Shown piece by piece: positions 6,950 to 14,073 of a stretch of DNA of 16,081 nt. The DNA comes from Arenicellales bacterium (GTDB taxonomy: Bacteria > Pseudomonadota > Gammaproteobacteria > Arenicellales > UBA868), in NCBI GenBank assembly GCA_028825345.1, contig JAPKAJ010000021.1:1-16081 (forward strand), in the 5' to 3' direction. The position numbers and the translations under genes were made by a program. The notes under the pieces were generated by a model. The model was given only the letters and a program-made list of their open reading frames with translations, had not been told where the DNA came from and ran no database searches. The stretch's first letter is position 1. Each line of letters opens with the position of its first letter.

Positions 6950-7984
6950 ATGGCCTTCCTTGCGGATTACGGTCTCTTTCTTGCTAAATCACTGACTATT
7001 GTTCTTGCTGTAATCGGCGTCATTGGCGCCGTGGTAGGTATCGCGATCCGCAATCGACACACATCGCCCGAGCAGATTGATGTAAAACGGATTAATGATC
7101 GCTACCGCGATATGGCCAACGCCATCGAATTCGCCACTCTAAGCCCTGAGCAGGCGAAAAAAAAGCAAAAATCTAGCAAGAAAGAGCTCAAAACAAAAGC
7201 CAAGGCAGACAAGCGCAACCCCCCCGAAGCGCGAAAACGGGTGTTCGTCCTCAACTTTCACGGTGATATCCGTGCCAGTGAAGTGGGACTTCTTCGCGAA
7301 GAAATCACCGCAATACTATTAGGAGCGCACGATGGGGATGAAGTGGTTATCCGGCTCGAAAGTGCTGGCGGCATGGTACATGCCTACGGCTTGGCTGCTT
7401 CTCAGATTTCCCGGTTACGCGAGGCTGGCATCGAGGTAACCGTCGCGGTCGATAAAGTCGCTGCGAGCGGCGGATATCTTATGGCCTGCGTTGCAGACCG
7501 GATTCTGGCTGCGCCGTTTGCTGTGATTGGCTCTATTGGTGTGGTCGCCGAGATTCCCAACTTCAACCGCTTATTGAAAAAACACGACGTTGACTATGAA
7601 CAGATATCAGCTGGTGAATTCAAGCGAACCATTACCATGCTCGGCGAGACGACCGACCGGGCCCGGGCCAAAGTTAAAGAAGAAGTCGAACAAACCCATA
7701 CCTTGTTCAAGGATTTCGTCAAGCAGCAGCGACCTATCGTGGACCTTGATGCTGTCGCCACTGGTGAGCACTGGCTGGGCACCCGAGCTCATACCTTGAA
7801 GCTGGTGGATGAGATTCGCACCAGCGATGATTATCTGATGAGTCTTCGAGAAACCGCCGATATCTTTGAGGTGGAGTACAGTATCAAAAAGAAAATGTTT
7901 GATCGACTCTCTGGACTGATCGGCCGTCTGCGAGGTGGCAACCTATTGACCCAGGATTCACAACCAATGACCCACCTGACCTGA
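6950..7984 (+). CDS. sohB: SohB-like inner-membrane serine protease (peptidase S49)
   Basis: From the ATG at 6950 (TGGAG about 6 bases before it) the protein has 344 residues, close to E. coli SohB (349). A membrane segment at about 12-34 (SLTIVLAVIGVIGAVVGIAI) is followed by a Lys-rich linker (about 68-98), then the S49 protease domain. The catalytic Ser173 (VAASGGYLMACVAD) and general base Lys225 (SAGEFKRT) are both present, as is the GSIGVV strand. The active domain would lie on the periplasmic side or at the membrane face; SohB's physiological substrates are poorly defined. The frame extends upstream to 6875, but that stretch overlaps the inverted repeat and promoter and is not protein-like. 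It is the first gene of a rightward run; the next gene starts 44 bases on. Confidence 0.9.
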   Translation: MAFLADYGLFLAKSLTIVLAVIGVIGAVVGIAIRNRHTSPEQIDVKRINDRYRDMANAIEFATLSPEQAKKKQKSSKKELKTKAKADKRNPPEARKRVFVLNFHGDIRASEVGLLREEITAILLGAHDGDEVVIRLESAGGMVHAYGLAASQISRLREAGIEVTVAVDKVAASGGYLMACVADRILAAPFAVIGSIGVVAEIPNFNRLLKKHDVDYEQISAGEFKRTITMLGETTDRARAKVKEEVEQTHTLFKDFVKQQRPIVDLDAVATGEHWLGTRAHTLKLVDEIRTSDDYLMSLRETADIFEVEYSIKKKMFDRLSGLIGRLRGGNLLTQDSQPMTHLT

Positions 7985-8028
7985 GCCTACTTTCGGCATT
8001 GAAATAACCGTACAAATGAAGTAACACA

Positions 8029-8550
8029 ATGATCTATCAGTTAGGAGCCCACGTGCCGACGGTTGCCGATGATGCCTACATAGCACCAAGTGCCGACGTC
8101 ATCGGTTCAGTTGATCTGGGATCACAATCCAGCGTCTGGTTCGGCGCTGTACTGCGGGGCGACAACGACCAGATCGTCATTGGCGCCCGTACCAATATCC
8201 AGGACAATACTGTCATTCATGTGGATGCCGGGGCACCTGTCATCATCGGAAGCGACGTATCTGTCGGCCACAGCACCGTCATCCACGGCTGCACCATTGC
8301 CAACAATGCGCTGATTGGAAACGGCGCCGTGATACTTGATTTTGCCCAGATTGGATCGGACAGTCTGGTTGGAGCTAACGCATTGGTTACGGAACGCAAA
8401 ATTTTCCCACCCCGATCACTGATCGTGGGGTCACCCGCACGCTTCGTTCGGGAACTTACCGATGCAGAGGTTCAACGTCTTCGCGATAACGTTCAGAGCT
8501 ATATAAACAAGGCTAAGCGCTACCGAACTGATCTTCAGCCCGTCGGCTAG
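8029..8550 (+). CDS. gamma-carbonic-anhydrase-like hexapeptide-repeat protein (YrdA/PaaY family)
   Basis: A 173-residue left-handed beta-helix protein: repeated short strands of the hexapeptide type run through residues 15-125, and a C-terminal helix (about 143-165) closes it. The three zinc-binding histidines of the family are visible: His64 (NTVIH), His81 and His86 (VGHSTVIHG). Arg43 and Asp45 of LRGDND are also kept. Members usually form trimers with a metal at each interface. Proven functions range from weak carbonic anhydrase to the PaaY thioesterase, so activity cannot be assigned. Small differences from the usual pattern are Asn60 for Gly in NIQDN and Asn98 for Met in IGNGA. Between sohB and the reductase on the same strand, it probably belongs to one transcript. 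Confidence 0.88.
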   Translation: MIYQLGAHVPTVADDAYIAPSADVIGSVDLGSQSSVWFGAVLRGDNDQIVIGARTNIQDNTVIHVDAGAPVIIGSDVSVGHSTVIHGCTIANNALIGNGAVILDFAQIGSDSLVGANALVTERKIFPPRSLIVGSPARFVRELTDAEVQRLRDNVQSYINKAKRYRTDLQPVG

Positions 8551-8598
8551 TGCAAGCTGAAACCCTGGCAATCCCATGACATAGAGATGAGAGGGGAT

Positions 8599-9555
8599 AT
8601 GAGAATAGGCTTTATCGGGCTCGGTAACGTTGGCGGCAAGCTTGCCGGAAGTATCTTGCGCAATGACTTCGACCTAACGGTACGAGATCTCGACCCAGAA
8701 CTGGAGCACTCGTTCGCTCAAAAAGGTGCAGCTATCGGTGAAAGCCCGGCACAGATCGCGCGTAACGTCGATATTCTCATCACTTGCCTACCCAATCCAG
8801 AGGCAAGCGCCAACGTCATGGAAGGGGAAGATGGGGCTCTGAGTGGAATAGGTTCCGGCACGATCTGGGCTGAAATGAGCACCACAGACGAGCGCGAAGT
8901 ACGCCGATTGGGTGAACAGGTCATGGCGGCGGGCGGCGAACCAATCGATTGTCCGGTCTCCGGCGGGTGTCACCGGGCAGCTACGGGGAACATCTCTATA
9001 TTTGCTGGGACCGAGCGCTCTACTTTTGACAAGGCACTGCCCGTACTCACGACTCTCGGTCGGCAAGTCCTCCATACGGGTCCTCTGGGCTCTGCGTCGA
9101 TATTGAAGGTTCTCACAAACTATCTTGCCTCGGTAAATCTCGCTGCCCTGGCTGAGGCCCTGATGACCGCTCATCGGGCTGGGATGGATCTCAACACCAC
9201 TTACGAGGCAATCCGTATCTCATCAGGAAACTCCTTTGTGCACGAAACTGAAAGCCAAGTGATTTTGAACGGGAGTCGGGATGTCAACTTCACTATGGAC
9301 CTGGCTGTAAAAGACCTGTCGTTGTTCCAGGCGATTTCAGACAGGGCCGACGTGCCGCTCGAAATATCCCCCCTACTGCTTAAGATTTTTAAGGACGGGC
9401 GAGACCGCTACGGCGGGCGCGAGTGGTCAACTAATATTGTTCGACGTCTGGAAGAAGCCTGTGGTGATCAACTGCGGGCGCCAGGATTCCCTGCTGAACT
9501 CGTGGATGACGAACCGGAAAGCCCTGGCTGCGAGGTTGTGCCGAACAAAAACTGA
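8599..9555 (+). CDS. NAD-dependent 3-hydroxyisobutyrate dehydrogenase-family reductase
   Basis: A 318-residue beta-hydroxyacid dehydrogenase. The Rossmann motif GFIGLGNVGG is at residues 4-13. Asp30 at the end of the second strand (TVRDLD) suggests NAD rather than NADP. The substrate-binding CPVSGGCHRAATG (about 118-130) and catalytic Lys170 with Asn174 (ILKVLTNYL) are all present, followed by the all-helical C-terminal domain. The family includes 3-hydroxyisobutyrate dehydrogenase, tartronate semialdehyde reductase and succinic or malonic semialdehyde reductases, and the sequence alone does not decide among them. An ATG at 8587 is in frame, but GAGAGGGG just after it is the obvious ribosome binding site for the ATG at 8599. 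The tail after about residue 295 is polar and not family-typical. panC follows after 89 bases. Confidence 0.88.
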   Translation: MRIGFIGLGNVGGKLAGSILRNDFDLTVRDLDPELEHSFAQKGAAIGESPAQIARNVDILITCLPNPEASANVMEGEDGALSGIGSGTIWAEMSTTDEREVRRLGEQVMAAGGEPIDCPVSGGCHRAATGNISIFAGTERSTFDKALPVLTTLGRQVLHTGPLGSASILKVLTNYLASVNLAALAEALMTAHRAGMDLNTTYEAIRISSGNSFVHETESQVILNGSRDVNFTMDLAVKDLSLFQAISDRADVPLEISPLLLKIFKDGRDRYGGREWSTNIVRRLEEACGDQLRAPGFPAELVDDEPESPGCEVVPNKN

Positions 9556-9605
9556 ATGCAGGATTTGCACCACATCGCCACCTGCTGGGGTTTGGTTACG
9601 ACATA

Positions 9606-9628
9606 GACATGCTGCACTGCAACATGTC
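9606..9628. promoter_or_regulatory. 23-bp near-perfect palindrome upstream of panC
   Basis: Outer arms GACATG (9606-9611) and CATGTC (9623-9628) flank an inner TGCA-C-TGCA (9613-9621). Apart from the centre base, only the pair 9612/9622 fails to match. It ends 16 bases before the panC ATG. It could be a protein operator or an RNA hairpin next to the ribosome binding region. Confidence 0.6.
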
Positions 9629-9644
9629 ATACTGTTAACCGAAG

Positions 9645-10550
9645 ATGCTTCACCTGCCCTCTCCAGACGCGGCCCAAACATGGTGCCAGCAGCAACGCAG
9701 CAATGGGCGGACCATCGGCTTTGTGCCTACCATGGGATCGCTGCATCGAGGCCACCTATCCTTAGTCAAGCGCGCCTGCAGCGAAAATGAGACCTGTTGC
9801 GTTAGCATCTTTGTAAACCCGTTACAGTTTGAGGACTCGAAAGATTACAACGCCTACCCCCGAAACCTCGACTCTGACCTCACTACGCTCGAGCAACAGG
9901 GATGCACCATGGTCTTTGTCGGCAGTCTTGGGCAATTTTTCCCCGAGATCGTCGATCTGCAGGAAATCAAAACGCTGGGCGCCGGCCGATACGGAAGAGG
10001 ACTCGAAGGCACCTTTCGGCCCGGGCATCTCGACGGTGTAAGAACCATTATCGATCGGCTGTTTCGCACCGTGGGGCCAGTCAACGCCTACTTTGGAGAA
10101 AAGGATTTTCAGCAAACCCTGGTCGTCTCGGATCTGGCTGCACAGATTGGCTACCCGCAGGTAATAGTATGTCCTACGGTTCGCGACGAATCCGGGCTTG
10201 CCCTGTCATCACGCAATGCCCTTTTGAGTTCACCCCAGAAAAAACAGGCTCATAGCATTTACCAAGCGCTGTTGGCAGCACACCAAATCTGGACAACGGG
10301 CGAGCGCCGACCAGAGACACTAGCCAGCACCATGCTGGAGATCTTGAACAACACTGACCTTGGTGTCGAATATGCCGAGATCCGTGACCCGACCGCATGG
10401 ACCGAAACCACACCAGAAACCCCTCTACAACAAGCACAGGCCTTGATCGCGGCGCGCATCGGCGGGGTACGCCTGATTGATACCCTGCGTCTGGACTCCC
10501 GCCATACGAACGAGACAATCGCGGTGGCGCAAGCAGGCTCTGGCCCTTAA
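9645..10550 (+). CDS. panC: pantothenate synthetase (pantoate--beta-alanine ligase)
   Basis: At 301 residues it is slightly longer than usual (about 280). The enzyme joins pantoate and beta-alanine using ATP, via pantoyl-adenylate, in the cytoplasm. Key motifs in order: FVPTMGSLHRGH (nucleotide-binding His34 and His37), FVNPLQF (Asn58, Gln61), LEGTFRPGHLDGV, AYFGEKDFQQ (Lys153, Gln156), and GLALSSRN (about 184-191). The usual Asp before GLA is Ser183 here. An upstream in-frame stop leaves 9645 as the first ATG; the ribosome binding site is weak. panB, panD and panE are not in the window. It is last in the rightward run and faces mmsA 34 bases away, with no clear terminator between them. Confidence 0.95.
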   Translation: MLHLPSPDAAQTWCQQQRSNGRTIGFVPTMGSLHRGHLSLVKRACSENETCCVSIFVNPLQFEDSKDYNAYPRNLDSDLTTLEQQGCTMVFVGSLGQFFPEIVDLQEIKTLGAGRYGRGLEGTFRPGHLDGVRTIIDRLFRTVGPVNAYFGEKDFQQTLVVSDLAAQIGYPQVIVCPTVRDESGLALSSRNALLSSPQKKQAHSIYQALLAAHQIWTTGERRPETLASTMLEILNNTDLGVEYAEIRDPTAWTETTPETPLQQAQALIAARIGGVRLIDTLRLDSRHTNETIAVAQAGSGP

Positions 10551-10584
10551 CTTTATAGCTTTGACCAGCGCCTGACGCGCGGGA

Positions 10585-12102
10585 TTAGTGCTCCCCGCCC
10601 GCCTTAAAGTTGAACACAGCCCCTTCCTTGATGCCCGATGGCCAGCGGCTGGTGACCGTTTTCATCCGGGTATAAAAGCGCACACCCTCGGGGCCGTGCA
10701 TATAGTGATCGCCAAATAATGAGCGCTTCCATCCACCGAAACTGTGAAAAGCCAGCGGGACTGGAATGGGCACATTAACCCCCACCATGCCAATTTGTGC
10801 ACGATGGCCAAAGTCACGGGCGGCATCACCGTCACGAGTAAAAATGGCAGTCCCGTTGCCGTACTCGTGATCATTGACCAGTTTGAGCGCCTCTTCGTAG
10901 CTACTGACACGTACGACCGAAAGTACCGGCCCAAAAATCTCGTCGCGATAAATATCCATCTGTGGGGTAACCTGGTCGAATATCGTGGCGCCGACAAAGC
11001 AGCCGGACTCGTACCCCGGCACAGCAACCCCACGGCCATCCACAACCAATTCAGCCCCTTCTTCGACACCACGATCGATATACCCTTTGATTCGATCCCG
11101 CGCATCCGGCGTAATCACAGGACCCATTTCGACTCCTTCCTGATCATAGGCGCCGACCTTGAGTGTCTCGATGCGCGGAACCAACTGCTCCATCATTCGA
11201 TCTGCGGTGTCGTCCCCAACCGCGACTATCACTGAGATCGCCATGCACCGCTCGCCGGCAGAACCATAGGCCGCGCCCATTATCGCGTCTACCACCTGCC
11301 CCATATCAGCATCCGGCATCACCACCATGTGATTCTTCGCACCACAAAGCGCCTGAACCCGTTTTCCATGGGCACAACCCGTCTGGTAGATGTACTCCCC
11401 TACTGTCGTTGACCCCACAAAGCTGACTGCCTGAACAGTTGGATCCGAAAGCAGGACATCAACGGCTTCCTTATCGCCATTCACGACATTGAGGACGCCG
11501 TCGGGTAAACCTGCCTCGGTCATCAGTCTCGCCATAAAGCCTGCGCAGGACGGATCACGCTCAGAAGGTTTGAGGATAAAAGTATTGCCACAAGCGATAG
11601 CGACAGGAAACATCCACATCGGCACCATGGCCGGAAAGTTGAACGGCGTGATGCCCGCGACGACTCCCAAAGGCTGGCGCATGCTCCACGAATCCACCCC
11701 GTTGGCCACTCCCTCGCTGAACTCTCCCTTGAGCATCTGTGGAATGCCACAGGCAAACTCGACGACTTCCAGGCCGCGGGTGATCGATCCCTTGGCGTCG
11801 TCGACGGTTTTACCGTGCTCAGATGACAGCAGCGCCGCCATTTCATCTATATTCTTAATCAGTAATTCACGATAACGATACAGCACCTGTACCCGCCGGG
11901 CCGGGGGCATCTGCGCCCAATCCGGGAATGCCTGTGAGGCATTCGCAATTGCGGCACGCGCTTCATCGGCACTGGCCAGAGCGACCGTGCGAACCACCTT
12001 CCCCGTCGCTGGGTTATATATGTCACCGAAACGGTTACTCACTCCGGCGACCGGCCGACCACCTACATAATGCCCAACTATCTCACTTACCGCTGCATTC
12101 AT
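10585..12102 (-). CDS. mmsA: CoA-acylating methylmalonate/malonate semialdehyde dehydrogenase
   Basis: A 505-residue ALDH-superfamily enzyme that oxidises methylmalonate semialdehyde to propionyl-CoA, or malonate semialdehyde to acetyl-CoA, with NAD, CoA and CO2 release. Visible hallmarks are Asn155 in ITPFNFPAMVPMWMFP, Lys178 in LKPSE, and catalytic Cys286 in GSAGERCMAIS. The stretch ALCGAKNHMVVMPDAD has Asn257 where ordinary ALDHs carry the general-base Glu, which is the known mark of the MMSDH subfamily. Length fits MmsA/IolA (about 490-500). AGGAG stands 8 bases before the ATG. It is divergent from the omega-transaminase, which supplies a semialdehyde substrate. Roles in valine, beta-alanine, thymine or inositol breakdown are all possible; context favours beta-alanine-type substrates. 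Confidence 0.94.
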   Translation of the reverse strand: MNAAVSEIVGHYVGGRPVAGVSNRFGDIYNPATGKVVRTVALASADEARAAIANASQAFPDWAQMPPARRVQVLYRYRELLIKNIDEMAALLSSEHGKTVDDAKGSITRGLEVVEFACGIPQMLKGEFSEGVANGVDSWSMRQPLGVVAGITPFNFPAMVPMWMFPVAIACGNTFILKPSERDPSCAGFMARLMTEAGLPDGVLNVVNGDKEAVDVLLSDPTVQAVSFVGSTTVGEYIYQTGCAHGKRVQALCGAKNHMVVMPDADMGQVVDAIMGAAYGSAGERCMAISVIVAVGDDTADRMMEQLVPRIETLKVGAYDQEGVEMGPVITPDARDRIKGYIDRGVEEGAELVVDGRGVAVPGYESGCFVGATIFDQVTPQMDIYRDEIFGPVLSVVRVSSYEEALKLVNDHEYGNGTAIFTRDGDAARDFGHRAQIGMVGVNVPIPVPLAFHSFGGWKRSLFGDHYMHGPEGVRFYTRMKTVTSRWPSGIKEGAVFNFKAGGEH

Positions 12103-12171
12103 CGTCTGACTCCTATGATCGCTTGACGCCTCTTAAGATCTTACCAACTCGGACACCATCTACAATAATTG

Positions 12172-12200
12172 ATTATCTTCTTTAACTTGAAGTTTGACAT
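12172..12200 (-). promoter_or_regulatory. putative mmsA promoter
   Basis: Read leftward, ATGTCA (12200-12195) and GATAAT (12177-12172) are exactly 17 bases apart; they match the sigma70 consensus at 4 of 6 and 5 of 6. The expected start near 12165 gives a leader of about 60 bases. A small palindrome fills the spacer. Confidence 0.5.
12184..12194. promoter_or_regulatory. candidate operator in the mmsA promoter spacer
   Basis: AACTT-G-AAGTT is a perfect 5-1-5 palindrome lying wholly between the -35 and -10 of the mmsA promoter, a classical position for a repressor site. It is short, so chance is possible. Confidence 0.35.
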
Positions 12201-12219
12201 ACAATGTTAAATCCATCAT

Positions 12220-12247
12220 GACAAATAATTTACATTTTGCATTTGTC
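12220..12247. promoter_or_regulatory. candidate regulator-binding inverted repeat upstream of mmsA
   Basis: GACAAAT (12220-12226) and ATTTGTC (12241-12247) are perfect inverted copies whose centres are 21 bases apart, two turns of DNA. It lies about 20 bases upstream of the mmsA -35, where an activator shared with the divergent transaminase could bind. Confidence 0.4.
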
Positions 12248-12562
12248 GTACAGCGAGATTCACTACGTGTTGTTGCTAACGATTCTATCTATTGTCGACA
12301 TTCCAGAAGATCATAACAAGTTCGGCACTCTCCTTTGGGCAATCTACGATCTTGAGCTCAGCCCTATTACGCTTTGATCACATTGAACGTAAGTCCGGGG
12401 TTTGCCCGATTAACAAAAACTCATCGATTATGGTCGACTCAGTAAAACGGATATTGACCGTGCCCAGACCAGAGATGGGAAAATCCTCATGCCCAATGAC
12501 AGAACCGGAGCCTGAGAGAATTTCGAGCCTGGTGTATCAATGAAGATCACGCTGCAGTCCCC

Positions 12563-12579
12563 ACGCTGGCGAGCGTTTT
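12563..12579 (+). terminator. weak hairpin followed by a short T run
   Basis: ACGCT-GGCG-AGCGT followed by TTT gives a 5-bp stem with a 4-base loop. It is too small for a confident intrinsic terminator, and no rightward gene clearly ends just before it. A second 5-bp hairpin (GGCAT/ATGCC, 12582-12596) follows directly. Confidence 0.2.
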
Positions 12580-12599
12580 AAGGCATGATTAATGCCACC

Positions 12600-12628
12600 T
12601 TGTTGATCGTGCATCGCCAAGGCAGAAT
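12600..12628 (+). promoter_or_regulatory. possible promoter of the transaminase gene
   Basis: TTGTTG (12600-12605) and CAGAAT (12623-12628) are 17 bases apart, matching consensus at 3 of 6 and 4 of 6. The implied leader is about 60 bases. Weak on its own; it may need an activator. Confidence 0.25.
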
Positions 12629-12693
12629 GTCTTCATGTAACCGGCCAGTCGACGAATAAATTTGACCGTCAAGGGCCAAAATGGAGACTTCCA

Positions 12694-14073
12694 ATGAATA
12701 CCCGAATTACCGACATCCATAAAACAGATATCGCTCACGCCCTGCACCCCTACACCAATCTGGCCGCCCACGAGGAACAAGGCCCGCTGGTCATTACCCG
12801 CGGAGAAGGGGTGTACGTCTGGGATGATCAGAATAATCGCTATCTGGAAGGGCTTGCGGGTCTGTGGTGCGTATCGCTTGGATTCTCCGAGGAACGATTG
12901 GCAAAGGCCGCGGCGGACCAATTTGCCGCACTGCCCTATTCCCACACATTTGCCCACCGTTCCACCGAGCCGGTGATAGCGCTTTCGGAAAAGCTGATCA
13001 AGATAGCGCCTGAGCCCATGACCCGAGCCTTTTTTCTAAATTCCGGGTCCGAGGCGATCGATGCCATGATCCGCTTCACCTGGTACTACAACAACGGCCG
13101 CGGGTTGCCAAAGAAAAAGAAAATCATCTCCCGAAAACGCGGCTATCACGGTGTAACGGTCGCCGGCGGCAGCCTTACTGCCATTCCGCTGATGCAGAAC
13201 GACTTTGATTTACCCCTGGAACGAATGATCCACACCGATACCGCCGGCTATTACCGCTACGGCCAAGCCGGTGAATCCGAGGAAGATTTTGCCAGTCGCC
13301 TTGCTGACAATCTTGAACAACTTATCATCAATGAAGGTCCAGACACGGTCGCCGCCTTTGTCGCCGAACCGGTGATGGGTGCTGGCGGTGTCATGCTGCC
13401 ACCGGCCACCTACTTCGGCAAAATTCAGGTGGTGCTGGACAAATATGACGTGCTGATGGTGGCAGATGAAGTCATCTGCGGATTTGGCCGCACCGGCAAC
13501 ATGTGGGGCTCGCAGACCTACGGTATCCGCCCGGACATGGTCACCTGCGCCAAACAGCTCTCATCAGGCTATCTACCCATATCGGCGCTCATGATCTCTG
13601 ACAAGGTGTACGAGGTACTCAAGGCGCAAAGCCGAAAACACGGCGCACTCGGCATGGGCTACACCTATGGTGGACATCCGGTATCTTGCGCAGTAGCACT
13701 CGAAACACTGAAAATCTATGAGGAACGCGATACGGTTGGATATGTTCGCAGTGTCGCACCTCGGTTTCAGGAAAGACTGGCGCAACTCGGCAGCAGCACC
13801 TTGGTGGGTGAAGCGCGCGGTGTCGGCCTGATCGGCGCACTGGAACTGGTGATGGATAAGAACTCGAAAGAACAATACCCAGCCGAAGTCAAAGCGGGTG
13901 CAACGCTCGCTGCCCGGGCGCAAGCGCGGGGACTTATTGTTCGCGCCTTGCCTGGCGATGTCATCGGCATCTGTCCGCCATTGATCATTACCGAAGCACA
14001 AATAGACGAGCTTTTCGACTCGCTGGCTGAGGCTGTCAGTGAAACTGAAGGCCTGCTGCGGTGCGCTGCCTAA
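12694..14073 (+). CDS. omega-amino acid (amine):pyruvate aminotransferase, class III, PLP-dependent
   Basis: A 459-residue fold-type I class III transaminase, close in motif order to the Vibrio fluvialis omega-transaminase and beta-alanine:pyruvate transaminases. Visible: Trp58 (GLAGLWCVSLGF), FLNSGSEAIDAMIR (phosphate-binding loop, about 114-127), Tyr151-His-Gly (PLP stacking), FVAEPVMGAGGV, Asp258 (MVADEVICGFGRTG, binding the PLP ring nitrogen) and Lys287 (TCAKQLSSGYLP, Schiff base). GGAG sits 8 bases before the ATG. Divergence from mmsA suggests it makes malonate semialdehyde from beta-alanine, or methylmalonate semialdehyde from beta-aminoisobutyrate, with alanine as co-product. Taurine, putrescine or other omega-amines remain possible. 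Its end overlaps the next gene by 13 bases. Confidence 0.93.
   Translation: MNTRITDIHKTDIAHALHPYTNLAAHEEQGPLVITRGEGVYVWDDQNNRYLEGLAGLWCVSLGFSEERLAKAAADQFAALPYSHTFAHRSTEPVIALSEKLIKIAPEPMTRAFFLNSGSEAIDAMIRFTWYYNNGRGLPKKKKIISRKRGYHGVTVAGGSLTAIPLMQNDFDLPLERMIHTDTAGYYRYGQAGESEEDFASRLADNLEQLIINEGPDTVAAFVAEPVMGAGGVMLPPATYFGKIQVVLDKYDVLMVADEVICGFGRTGNMWGSQTYGIRPDMVTCAKQLSSGYLPISALMISDKVYEVLKAQSRKHGALGMGYTYGGHPVSCAVALETLKIYEERDTVGYVRSVAPRFQERLAQLGSSTLVGEARGVGLIGALELVMDKNSKEQYPAEVKAGATLAARAQARGLIVRALPGDVIGICPPLIITEAQIDELFDSLAEAVSETEGLLRCAA

Larger units (their letters stand above)
12103..12693. other. 591-base divergent intergenic region between mmsA and the transaminase
   Basis: The mmsA-proximal part (about 12155-12300) is clearly AT-rich and holds a good leftward promoter and two inverted repeats, listed separately. 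The part 12290-12540 has longer open frames on both strands, but none starts with ATG or looks like a known family. On the minus strand one frame (12536 to 12285) reads protein-like with a single TGA at 12380-12378, possibly a decayed gene remnant. The transaminase-proximal part (12560-12693) holds a small hairpin and a weak rightward promoter. Confidence 0.6.

Noticed and set aside
10549..10611. AACTTTA and TAAAGTT as a possible terminator between convergent panC and mmsA
   Set aside because: The 7-base arms are 49 bases apart and partly inside coding sequence; no compact stem with a T run is present.
12292..12543. Plus-strand open frame of 83 codons between mmsA and the transaminase
   Set aside because: It starts with TTG, has no ribosome binding site, and its composition is not protein-like.
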